The position numbers were made by a program, and so were the translations under genes. This document shows, piece after piece, positions 1 to 6,523 of a stretch of DNA of 6,606 bases. Each line of letters begins with the position of its first letter. Position 1 is the first letter of the stretch. The notes beneath the pieces were generated by a model. That model worked only from the letters and a program-made list of their open reading frames with translations, was not told where the DNA came from and ran no database searches. The stretch comes from an uncultured Collinsella sp. (GTDB lineage: Bacteria > Actinomycetota > Coriobacteriia > Coriobacteriales > Coriobacteriaceae), in NCBI GenBank assembly GCA_900555815.1, contig USMR01000046.1, positions 1-6,606 of the forward strand, in the 5' to 3' direction.

Positions 1-2577
1 AACCTTGCCGCGACTCACGCCGGCATCCATCGCCAAGATCACCAGCTCGCGTGCTCGCGTCATGGCGACATAGAGCAAACGAGCCCGCTCTTCGAGCGAA
101 AGCTGCAGGTCGTCGTTGCGTAGGCGGGCAAATGCCTCGGCGGGAGAGCCCGTCGCGCATACGTCCTCCATGAGCTCCGGCGGCAGCCACAGCGACGTGC
201 CCTTGCCCTTAAATGCATGTTCAAACTGCTTTTTAACGTCGTCGCCCTTCACAAAGGTCCCATCGGCAAGCTTAACGCCATCAAAACGAGCCGGCAGTGC
301 CACGACCTGCGCTCCGCCCTCGACGCGACCCATCTGTGCCGCACCCGAGGACTTACGCACGCCAAAGCACTCGGCGACCGCCACGACCGGATATTCCAGA
401 CCCTTGGAGGCATGCACCGTCATGATGCGCACCGCGCCGTCGCCTTCCTCGTTGAGGGCACCCGGGGCTTCCTTGCCCGCCAAGAAGCGGTCGAAGGCCA
501 GCGCGATGGAACGCGGAGAATTGCCGAGCTCGGCCTCTGCCTCGGCCACGGCATCGAGCGCCTTGAGCACGTTGGCGGCAATGGCCTTGCCCTCGGGGCC
601 GCGCTGCGCCAGACGCACGAACCAGCCGGAAGCATTGACCACGTCGCGCGCGATGGCGGCGAACGAATCGCGGCCCACGCGACGAAGCGCATACCGCAAC
701 ACCTCGCGGGCGCGCGTCACAAGCGGCAAGTCTTGCAAACCCGGCACGTCGAAATCGCTCATGATGCCCATGTCGATATTCCGGCGCGAGGTCTCCCCTG
801 TCTCGCTATCGAGCTTGGTCGCCAGCGCCAGGAACTCCTGGGCGCCGAGCGCAAACATCGGCGAGGCGAGCAGCGGCATAAGGCCCTGCGCCGTATCGGC
901 CGGATTGGCGAGCGCACAAACCAGGGCGCGCACCGTCTGCACCTCGGCTGCTTGGGCAAAGACCGAGCCGCCCGCGATGACGCAGTCGAGCCCCTGATCG
1001 CGGAAGGCCTGGGCGTAGACGTCGGCGTTGGTCATGCGGCCCAGCAGCAGTACCATGCCGCCCTGGGGCTGGCCCGCTTTGACGAGCGCTTGGAACCGCT
1101 CCGCAATCGCACGAGCTTTCGCCTGCGTTCGCTCCTGGGTGCTGCCACCGGCAACGAACAGCGCCTGGCGGCGCGAAGCCTTCGCCTTGAGCTTGTCCTC
1201 GCGTTTGTCGCTCGGTTCAAGATCCAAGAACCCCTGCATCAAACCACCGGTGTTGCCGTCAAAGACGCGTGCTACGTAGCGCAGCACCTCGTCGTGGCTG
1301 CGGAAGTTGCGCACGAGTTTGACGAGCTCGCCAGCGGGGGCATCGGATGCGACAGCCGTCTCGGGCGCAGCAGAGGAGCCCACCTTGCGCTCCTGGCGGC
1401 GAAACACCTCGACCTCGGCGCCACGGAAGCGATAGATGGACTGCTGTGCATCGCCCACGGTGCACAGCGCGCGCTCCCCCGCACCCGTCAGGTAGCGTAT
1501 CAGATCGACCTGCATCTGGTCGGTATCCTGAAACTCATCGATCATGACCATCTTAAAGCGGCCCTCGTACGCAGCACGGATGGCAGGGTAATCGCGCAGG
1601 GCCTCGTAGGCCATACGCAGCAGGTCGTTATTATCGAGGGCGGACTGGGCAGCCTTCAGCGCGCGATACTCAGCCTCCACGGAACGGGCCAGGCCCACCA
1701 GCGCATCGAGCGCCGGGCCACCGCAGGCAAGCACGATATTGATAAACGCATCGGCGGCCTCGGCCTTGAGCAGCTCGACCTGCTCCTTAGGGAATGCCTT
1801 GCTCGCGCGCGGCATGGTGCACGACATCATGAGTCGCGCTGCATCGGCCATGGTCTTGCCGCTCGCCTCGAACGCGTCAATGGCGTCGAGTGCCATCTGC
1901 GCCTTCTCGGTCGCGGCCTTGCTTGCGCCCAGCGCCGCGCGATAGGCATCGGCGAGTGCCGAGGTATCGGCCTGGCCGCGCGCCACGCACACGTCGTCCA
2001 TACCGCCCGGCAACTGGCTCGACAGCTCCAGCAGGTCGCGCACCAGGCCCTTGATGGTCGTGCCGGTGCCAAAGGAACCGCCCTCGCCCGCCATGGGATA
2101 CCAGGCATAGAGGGCCTTGAGCGATGCCGCGAGCTCGGGGGCGGCATCGGGCGCCGTCGCGCGGGCCAGCACATGCTCAACAGCCTGGTCCATAAGCTCG
2201 TCGGTATCGGTGAGCACCGTGAACTCGGGGTCGATGCCCAGCTCCAGCGCATGCGCGCGCAGGATACGCGAGCACATGCCGTGAATGGTCGAAATCCACG
2301 CGTCGTCGACGGTCAGTGCTTCCTCGTCCATGCCCTCGTCGATAAGCGCACGGCGCACGCGGTCGCGAATCTCGGCCGCGGCATCTTTGGTAAAGGTAAT
2401 AGCGAGCACCTGATCCAGATGTTCAACGAACGGACCGGATTCGGGCGAGAGCGCGTAGACGATGCGGCGCGTGAGGGTAAAGGTCTTGCCCGAACCGGCG
2501 CCCGCCGAGACAAATAGCGGACGGTCGAGCGTTTTGACAATCTGCAGCTGTTGCGGCATCAAAGTCGAAAGATCCAT
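1..2577 (-). CDS. addA: AddA-type ATP-dependent helicase/nuclease subunit (5' part; 3' end outside window)
   Basis: This is the ATP-driven 3'-5' DNA helicase subunit of the AddAB (RexAB) complex, which unwinds and resects double-strand ends for RecA-dependent repair in the cytoplasm. The visible 859 residues are uninterrupted. The UvrD-family motifs appear in order: Walker A SAGAGSGKTFTLTRR (about residues 24-38), Ia ITFTKDAAAEIRDRV (60-74), STIHGMC (96-102), Walker B MIDEFQDTDQ (345-354), III GDAQQSIYRFRGAEVE (375-390), IV LVRNFRSHDEVLRY (421-434), V TVHASKGLEYPVV (720-732) and VI RLLYVAMTRARELVI (833-847). Residues of about 398-418, between motifs III and IV, form an Ala/Pro/Ser-rich loop. 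AddA proteins are usually about 1,100-1,250 residues, so the missing part should hold the RecB-like nuclease domain; it cannot be confirmed here. The ATG lies 3 bases after the addB stop and follows a strong Shine-Dalgarno inside addB. Without the C-terminus a plain UvrD/PcrA helicase is the alternative, but the long insertions and the addB neighbour favour AddA. Confidence -1.
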   Translation of the reverse strand, partial: MDLSTLMPQQLQIVKTLDRPLFVSAGAGSGKTFTLTRRIVYALSPESGPFVEHLDQVLAITFTKDAAAEIRDRVRRALIDEGMDEEALTVDDAWISTIHGMCSRILRAHALELGIDPEFTVLTDTDELMDQAVEHVLARATAPDAAPELAASLKALYAWYPMAGEGGSFGTGTTIKGLVRDLLELSSQLPGGMDDVCVARGQADTSALADAYRAALGASKAATEKAQMALDAIDAFEASGKTMADAARLMMSCTMPRASKAFPKEQVELLKAEAADAFINIVLACGGPALDALVGLARSVEAEYRALKAAQSALDNNDLLRMAYEALRDYPAIRAAYEGRFKMVMIDEFQDTDQMQVDLIRYLTGAGERALCTVGDAQQSIYRFRGAEVEVFRRQERKVGSSAAPETAVASDAPAGELVKLVRNFRSHDEVLRYVARVFDGNTGGLMQGFLDLEPSDKREDKLKAKASRRQALFVAGGSTQERTQAKARAIAERFQALVKAGQPQGGMVLLLGRMTNADVYAQAFRDQGLDCVIAGGSVFAQAAEVQTVRALVCALANPADTAQGLMPLLASPMFALGAQEFLALATKLDSETGETSRRNIDMGIMSDFDVPGLQDLPLVTRAREVLRYALRRVGRDSFAAIARDVVNASGWFVRLAQRGPEGKAIAANVLKALDAVAEAEAELGNSPRSIALAFDRFLAGKEAPGALNEEGDGAVRIMTVHASKGLEYPVVAVAECFGVRKSSGAAQMGRVEGGAQVVALPARFDGVKLADGTFVKGDDVKKQFEHAFKGKGTSLWLPPELMEDVCATGSPAEAFARLRNDDLQLSLEERARLLYVAMTRARELVILAMDAGVSRGKV

Positions 2578-2580
2578 GGT

Positions 2581-5500
2581 CTACACGTCCCTCCTTACAA
2601 ACGTTCCTTCGTGGTTATACGAGCAGCGCGCATGCGCGGCCTGAGCCGTCGTCGGGTCGACGGCGGCAACGTTGCCTGCCTCGAGCTCGCGCAGGCGCTC
2701 GGCGATGCCGGCCTCAACGCGATCGAGCAGGGCGTCGAAGTCCATGCTGCCACCCTCGCCGGGGAAACCTTTCTTAAGGCCCGGGATGCGACCGTCGCCG
2801 CGCTCTTCCTCGAGCAGCTCGGCGCTCGCGGCACCGCGCAACGCCGGCTTGCCGCCCTTGGTCGAAAAGTAGAGCGCCGCGCGGATGTCCAAATCCAGCG
2901 CCCGGCGCATGGCCTGGGCGTAGATGAGCGTTTGGGTATGTGGTGGCAACCAGCGCGGATCGTCGATGGGCGCCGTGCCCGATTCCTCGTCGCGCACCGT
3001 GGGGTCGGCGAGCTTAAACTCCTCAACGCCCGTGCGATGCTTGTAGTCGATCACCACGGCACGATTCTCGGCGTCCACGTCCACGCGGTCGATGCGCCCG
3101 CCAAGCGGCCAACCGGCATACTCGACCTTGAGCTCGTTGAAGGCAAACTCCAGGTAGCGCGGGGCAAAGGGGGCAAGTGCCTCGGACTCGTAGGCAAGCA
3201 CACCCTCCAGCTGCGGCAAGATCTCGGCCACCTGGCGTTCCTCCACCGCAGAGAGCGGCACCAGCGGGCCCTCCGTGCCGCGCTTGCCGGCGTGCTCGGC
3301 CAACGTCTCGTCAAAGACCTCGTGCAGCAGCTCCTGTGCGCGCGGCAGATTCTCGGGCGTCACGCGCTCCATGCCCTCTTGGGGCAGACGGGCATGCAGA
3401 TGCTCCAGCACGTCGTGGACAAAGTTGCCCTTTTCCATGTTGCCAAAGCCCGCGTCGATCGACTGGGGCTTCACGCGGTACGAGACGAACCAGCATAGCG
3501 GGCAGGTCGAATAGGCCTCGATCTGCGAGGCGGACGTCAGACGCGGCACGAGCGGCGCGTCCTCACCCTCGCCATCGCGACGGCGCAGGACCAAATACGG
3601 CACGGCCTCGGCACTCAGATGCTGAGGGGCTTCACAGGTCACGCGCTCGCGCTTGAGGCCTTCACCTGCCGCGGGATCAAAGTCGGCGATGATATCGCCC
3701 TCGCCCACGCGCATGGGCTTGGCAGCGCCAGCGGCCTCGGCATGTGCCCACAGCTCGGTCCATACGGCTGCCGGGTAGCACTCGCGTGCCTGGCGATCGT
3801 GCGTCACACGGGCGAGCGCGACCGGACCGCTCGCCGCCTGCATCGCACGGCCAAAGCGCACGCGCAGCAGGGCAGCGGGCTCCAAAGACACGCCGTCGCG
3901 GCGCAGCTCGGCTGTCAACGTGGCAAGCGGGCCCTCTTCGTGCGAAAGCGGATAGCTGTCCAGGTCGACATCGGCAAACAGCACGGCATCGTAGCTGCCA
4001 GGGCGAAGAACCGACGCATCGGCAAGCGACGCGAAGCGCACTTGTGCTCGTGGTGTGCGATCGACCTCATAGGTCTCGTAATCGTAGGCGGTACTGCGCT
4101 TGTCCACCTTGGTTCGAACGCCGTCGAGAACCGGCACGGTCGCGGCCTGCGACACGTCGAGCGCGCGAGCATCGTTCATAAGGATGTCGATGGCATGGCG
4201 CAGCAAAGCCGTCTCTGCCTGGCGACGGGCCTGGCCGTCAAGGCCGCCTAGAGCGCGATCGGGCAACGCCTCGGCAACGGCAAGCATGGCCTTAAGCGCC
4301 GTCACGGGCTTGTCACGCCACAGCGCCTGGAACACGTCCGAGACCACACACGGTACGTTCTTAAACCAGTTATCGTCGCTCGTCGCCTTGCGCGCGCCCC
4401 TCACCTGGCCCTGAACGCTCTGCAGCAGGCTCTTGACGCCCGCGGTAGTCTTGCTGCGCGAGAGACGCATATTCTTATCGAAGGTACGGGCATTGACGGC
4501 ATCAGCGCCCGAAAGCGGACTGTAGATCCAGTCGGTAAGCTCCGGCGCGGGCCACCACTCAGTCTTGGAAGCGGTGCCCTCGTCGGCGGCCTTCATGCGC
4601 TCGATCAGACCGGCAAGCGCCGTAAACTGCCTGCCCGCGATGGACTGGGAAAACGCCGTGAACTCAGTCGTCTCGGCCGCAATGTGACGCGCCGCCAAAC
4701 GGGCGGCGAGCTCGCCGAACAGCTGGGGTGCCCGGGCAGAAACGACGAGCACGCGCACGGGGTCGGCGGGCGTTGCAGTAGCTTTATCGGCCTTGGACTC
4801 CTTGTGCGCTTTCACCAACTTATCGATGGCGTCCGCATAAGCATGAGCACGGGCATGGGGGCCAGCGACCTCAATAAAGGCAGGCTGAGCGGCGGTCCCG
4901 CAAGCGACATCAGACGCGACGGCGTTCTTCCCCAGCGGCGCGATCTCAAACAACACATCGCGGGCATCAAATGCCGTGGCAAGCTCCTCGCGCATCGCCG
5001 CCTGCTCGCGGGCAAGCAGCACGACGACCTCTCCCCCATTGTTCGCCACGGCAGACAGCAGCTCGAGCAGACCGTGCGTAAACGACGTGATACCGCGCAC
5101 GCATACGACGCGAGTGCACGCCGGCAGGCTATCGGCCAGGACACTGGTCATAATGTCAGCTGCCTCGCAGGGCTCAACCATATCTCGACGGTCCAAACCG
5201 CCCGCGTAGGCGCGCAAAAGCTCGAACACACGAGCCTCGGCATCGCTTTTTGGCTCAGGCTGGCAGTTGTCGCCACGGCATCGTTCGGCACCCGTCCCCG
5301 CAACGCCCGGCAACACGTCGCGGGCCATGCGCGCGAGCATGCGCACTGTGCCCTGGCTGCGCGAAAGCGGCTGCAGGTCGGCATCGTCGAGACGCGTGAC
5401 CATGTCCGAAAACAGCATCTGGCGCTGCAGGTTGTCGACGAAACCGCGCCCGTCGCCCATAAGCTCCCAAAGCGAGCGAAGCCACGATGTAGGCGTCTTG

Positions 5501-5679
5501 TAGTCGATACCCAGCGAAACGCCGGCTTCCGCCGCATCATGACGGCACAGGTCGAGCTCGGCAAACGTTGGTGCCAGCAACACGGCACGCCCGTGACGGG
5601 CAATAAGGTCGGCAAGCAGCGCCGACTCGGCATCGCTCAAATCCGTGCCGGCATTGGTGGTATAGATTCGAACAGGCAT
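2581..5679 (-). CDS. addB: AddB-type nuclease subunit of the AddAB recombination complex
   Basis: This is the partner subunit of AddA. In known AddAB enzymes AddB cuts one strand with its C-terminal nuclease and its dead helicase body recognises Chi; the recognised Chi sequence cannot be read from the gene. The protein has 1032 residues, a little shorter than the roughly 1,160 of Bacillus subtilis AddB. Residues 1 to about 700 form the degenerate helicase-like part; the N-terminus (PVRIYTTNAGTDLSDAES) has no GxxGxGKT/S loop. A segment around 560-578 (SYDAVLFADVDLDSYPL) resembles the motif-V region of this family. The RecB nuclease fold spans about 718-1020: SASQIEAYSTCPLCWF, GNFVHDVLEHLH (H755), GGRIDRVD (D864), VVIDYKH (D878, K880) and QTLIY (Q916, Y920), so the catalytic set is complete. 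Of the iron-sulfur cysteines only C726 and C1019 remain in expected places, plus an extra C729. No alternative start was found; the Shine-Dalgarno is close to the ATG. It heads the addB-addA unit. Confidence -1.
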   Translation of the reverse strand: MPVRIYTTNAGTDLSDAESALLADLIARHGRAVLLAPTFAELDLCRHDAAEAGVSLGIDYKTPTSWLRSLWELMGDGRGFVDNLQRQMLFSDMVTRLDDADLQPLSRSQGTVRMLARMARDVLPGVAGTGAERCRGDNCQPEPKSDAEARVFELLRAYAGGLDRRDMVEPCEAADIMTSVLADSLPACTRVVCVRGITSFTHGLLELLSAVANNGGEVVVLLAREQAAMREELATAFDARDVLFEIAPLGKNAVASDVACGTAAQPAFIEVAGPHARAHAYADAIDKLVKAHKESKADKATATPADPVRVLVVSARAPQLFGELAARLAARHIAAETTEFTAFSQSIAGRQFTALAGLIERMKAADEGTASKTEWWPAPELTDWIYSPLSGADAVNARTFDKNMRLSRSKTTAGVKSLLQSVQGQVRGARKATSDDNWFKNVPCVVSDVFQALWRDKPVTALKAMLAVAEALPDRALGGLDGQARRQAETALLRHAIDILMNDARALDVSQAATVPVLDGVRTKVDKRSTAYDYETYEVDRTPRAQVRFASLADASVLRPGSYDAVLFADVDLDSYPLSHEEGPLATLTAELRRDGVSLEPAALLRVRFGRAMQAASGPVALARVTHDRQARECYPAAVWTELWAHAEAAGAAKPMRVGEGDIIADFDPAAGEGLKRERVTCEAPQHLSAEAVPYLVLRRRDGEGEDAPLVPRLTSASQIEAYSTCPLCWFVSYRVKPQSIDAGFGNMEKGNFVHDVLEHLHARLPQEGMERVTPENLPRAQELLHEVFDETLAEHAGKRGTEGPLVPLSAVEERQVAEILPQLEGVLAYESEALAPFAPRYLEFAFNELKVEYAGWPLGGRIDRVDVDAENRAVVIDYKHRTGVEEFKLADPTVRDEESGTAPIDDPRWLPPHTQTLIYAQAMRRALDLDIRAALYFSTKGGKPALRGAASAELLEEERGDGRIPGLKKGFPGEGGSMDFDALLDRVEAGIAERLRELEAGNVAAVDPTTAQAAHARCSYNHEGTFVRRDV
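2588..2596 (-). promoter_or_regulatory. Ribosome binding site of addA, inside the end of addB
   Basis: On the minus strand the sequence AAGGAGGGA lies 10 bases before the addA ATG at 2577-2575. It sits within the last codons of addB, whose TAG stop is at 2583-2581. It supports the chosen addA start and suggests translational coupling of the two subunits, which are expected to be made in equal amounts. Confidence -1.
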
Positions 5680-5681
5680 GG

Positions 5682-5687
5682 TCCTCC
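5682..5687 (-). promoter_or_regulatory. Ribosome binding site of addB, with tight spacing
   Basis: On the minus strand GGAGGA stands only 2 bases before the addB ATG (3 bases counted from the GGAGG core). This is shorter than the usual 5-9 bases. No in-frame ATG, GTG or TTG lies nearby upstream and the next codons (CCT GTT CGA) offer no better start, so the start is kept. The tight spacing may lower addB translation. Confidence -1.
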
Positions 5688-5718
5688 GCTCAAACTGTTC
5701 GCAATAATCAATGCATCC

Positions 5719-5747
5719 ATCCTACCCGCCCACGCGGACAGATTTGC
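5719..5747 (-). promoter_or_regulatory. addB: Weak candidate promoter of addBA
   Basis: The minus strand carries TAGGAT (5724-5719, four of six matches to TATAAT), which would give a leader of about 30 bases before addB. The -35 position falls on CAAATC/GCAAAT (about 5741-5747), which matches the consensus poorly, so an activator or a different promoter is possible. The -35 area coincides with one copy of the 9-base direct repeat. An own promoter is expected because yerC upstream ends in a good terminator, but this exact assignment is tentative. Confidence -1.
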
Positions 5748-5765
5748 CCCACGCCAACAGATTTG
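5738..5765. repeat. Direct repeat ACAGATTTG, two copies 19 bases apart
   Basis: ACAGATTTG occurs at 5738-5746 and again at 5757-5765. The second copy runs into the left end of the large palindrome. The 19-base period is a little under two helical turns, so both copies face nearly the same side of the DNA. The position upstream of addB would suit a regulator site, but two copies of 9 bases can also be chance or a by-product of the palindrome insertion. Confidence -1.
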
Positions 5766-5850
5766 ATCCCTTGAGGACGGAGGAAAATGGATCACAGAGG
5801 GGGTCAGTCTAACCCGGTGATCCGTTTTCCTCCGTCCCCAAGGGATCAAA
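5762..5850. repeat. 89-base nested palindrome, likely a dispersed intergenic repeat
   Basis: Two 34-base arms (5762-5795 and 5817-5850) are inverted copies of each other with only two mismatches, so 32 of 34 positions match. The arms start with TTTGATCCCTTG and end with GGATCAC. Between them lie 21 bases whose core, GGGTCAGTCTAACCC (5801-5815), is itself a near-palindrome. Each arm is also bounded by its own short inverted repeat, TGATCC at one end and GGATCA at the other, so the element can fold as one long hairpin or as two small ones. The right end shares its A run (T run on the minus strand) with the yerC terminator. I infer a REP/MITE-like repeat common in this genome; it carries no coding sequence that I would accept. 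Confidence -1.
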
Positions 5851-5874
5851 AAACCGCCCCCGGAGGGACGGTTC
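5848..5874 (-). terminator. Rho-independent terminator of yerC
   Basis: Read on the minus strand, AACCGTCCC and GGGGCGGTT form a 9-base-pair stem (one pair is G-U) around a TCCG loop, followed directly by a T run. On the plus strand the same stem would hold a C-A mismatch and no proper T tract follows, so it works in the minus direction. It begins about 25 bases after the yerC stop codon. The T run overlaps the outer end of the 89-base palindrome. Confidence -1.
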
Positions 5875-5899
5875 TTCGTAATTCAATGTTGTCGCTGGC

Positions 5900-6199
5900 C
5901 TACTCGCCATCCTCCAACTTAATGAGGATCTTGCGGTAGCCACCGTACTCGCCGTTCAGCGCCTTTGAAACGCGGCTCACCGTGGTGGACGAAGCGCCGG
6001 TACGGGCCTGAACCTCAACATAAGGCTCGCCCTCGTCCAAATAGCGCGCAACCTGCAAACGCTGAGAAAGGTCGCAAATCTCGCGCGGCGTGCAGATATC
6101 GGTCAAAAACGCTTGGATATCCTTCTCGTCGTCCAAAAGGCTAAATGCGTGGACCAGCTGCTTGACATCAGGCTTGTCAAACATGTTCTCGATATTCAT
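5900..6199 (-). CDS. yerC: YerC/YecD family TrpR-like DNA-binding protein
   Basis: This is a small cytoplasmic DNA-binding protein of the TrpR-like YerC/YecD family, 99 residues, the usual size. Its targets are not known to me, and no ligand should be assumed from the similarity to the tryptophan repressor. The signature region is clear: CTPREICDLSQRLQVARYL (36-54), then a helix-turn-helix with its first helix at about 59-66 and the recognition helix in GASSTTVSRVSKAL (68-81), followed by NGEYGGYRKIL. The C-terminus is short and acidic (KLEDGE). The start MNIENMFDKPD fits the family's usual N-terminus, although the Shine-Dalgarno is weak (GGTGAT just upstream). It is transcribed from the minus strand, seems to be a single-gene unit with its own extended -10 promoter and terminator, and has no obvious tie to addBA. 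A palindromic operator for itself could exist in its leader, which is not established. Confidence -1.
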   Translation of the reverse strand: MNIENMFDKPDVKQLVHAFSLLDDEKDIQAFLTDICTPREICDLSQRLQVARYLDEGEPYVEVQARTGASSTTVSRVSKALNGEYGGYRKILIKLEDGE

Positions 6200-6275
6200 C
6201 GATCACCGCCAAACCCGCCAAAAGGCATCGAAGTTGATACTGACATCGGGCATCGTTCACCCGTTCTATGCAATA

Positions 6276-6299
6276 GGGCAACGCCTGTGGCTTTTGCCC
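6276..6299 (-). promoter_or_regulatory. Hairpin at the 5' end of the yerC leader
   Basis: On the minus strand GGGCAA and TTGCCC form a 6-base-pair stem, with an inner GCC-ACA-GGC stem-loop above a small internal bulge (AA opposite G). The predicted transcription start (about 6298, from the -10 at 6310-6305) falls at the first bases of this hairpin, so the mRNA would begin with it. It may protect the transcript's 5' end or be an operator for a regulator. There is no following T run, so it is not a terminator. Confidence -1.
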
Positions 6300-6304
6300 G
6301 TAGC

Positions 6305-6335
6305 AGTGTAGCACACCACCAAACTAAAGCGACAA
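6305..6335 (-). promoter_or_regulatory. yerC: Extended -10 promoter of yerC
   Basis: The minus strand reads TGCTACACT (6313-6305), an extended -10 box with TG one base before TACACT. TTGTCG (6335-6330) lies 19 bases upstream and matches four of six bases of the -35 consensus; the long spacing is acceptable with an extended -10. This gives a leader of about 100 bases before the yerC ATG. Confidence -1.
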
Positions 6336-6506
6336 GACTCTCTGCCAGCGGCGCGTTTTTCAGGACGAACGCCGTTTAGAAACCATATGCGCACGTAAGC
6401 TCCACGAATATTTGAGACAATGGGCGCCCAAACACCGCGGCGCGCCCGCGCAACCATCCAGGTCGCCGCCGTAAGCCGCTTCACGCGACGCCAGCAATCC
6501 CGGCGC

Positions 6507-6515
6507 AAGAAAGGA
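6507..6515 (+). promoter_or_regulatory. Ribosome binding site of the holin-like gene
   Basis: AAGAAAGGA lies 8 bases before the ATG at 6524 and contains the AAAGGA core. It supports this start, and a second ATG three codons on (M4) has no such site. Confidence -1.
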
Positions 6516-6523
6516 TTCACGCC

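Larger units (their letters stand above)
6200..6523. other. Divergent intergenic region between yerC and the holin-like gene
   Basis: This 324-base stretch separates yerC (leftward) from the holin-like gene (rightward). The left part holds the yerC leader, its 5' hairpin and its promoter. From about 6340 to 6505 I find no gene. Short open frames cross it on both strands, but they lack family features and good ribosome binding sites. A promoter for the rightward gene must lie here, yet no strong -35/-10 pair stands out; TAGAAA (6377-6382) and GACAAT (6416-6421) are only weak -10 candidates. The part around 6423-6455 is very GC-rich (CCGCGGCGCGCCCGCG). Confidence -1.

Noticed and set aside
217..2517. 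766-codon open frame on the plus strand, antisense to addA
   Set aside because: It is codon-aligned with addA on the opposite strand, and its ends fall on CTA leucine codons of addA (at 2518-2520 and 121-123 they read as TAG). Lack of stops reflects the rarity of CTA, TTA and TCA in this GC-rich gene. The translation is rich in Arg, His, Gly and Ala without family motifs, whereas addA shows every helicase motif.
2551..5766. Long plus-strand open frames opposite addB (2551-3498, 3619-4251, 4684-5766)
   Set aside because: They arise from the same codon bias in addB and show no recognisable domain, while addB has the full nuclease motif set.
5637..5849. 70-codon minus-strand frame spanning the addB start and palindrome
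   Set aside because: It is in a different frame from addB, covers mainly palindrome and promoter sequence, and shows no domain.
5787..5939. 50-codon plus-strand frame starting MDHRGGQSNP, preceded by GGAGG, inside the palindrome
   Set aside because: The ribosome-site look comes from the repeat's own sequence. The frame runs through the terminator and into the antisense of yerC. The peptide has no family features.
6090..6379. Two overlapping plus-strand frames at 6090-6311 and 6113-6379
   Set aside because: They overlap the start of yerC in antisense and lack credible ribosome binding sites or motifs.
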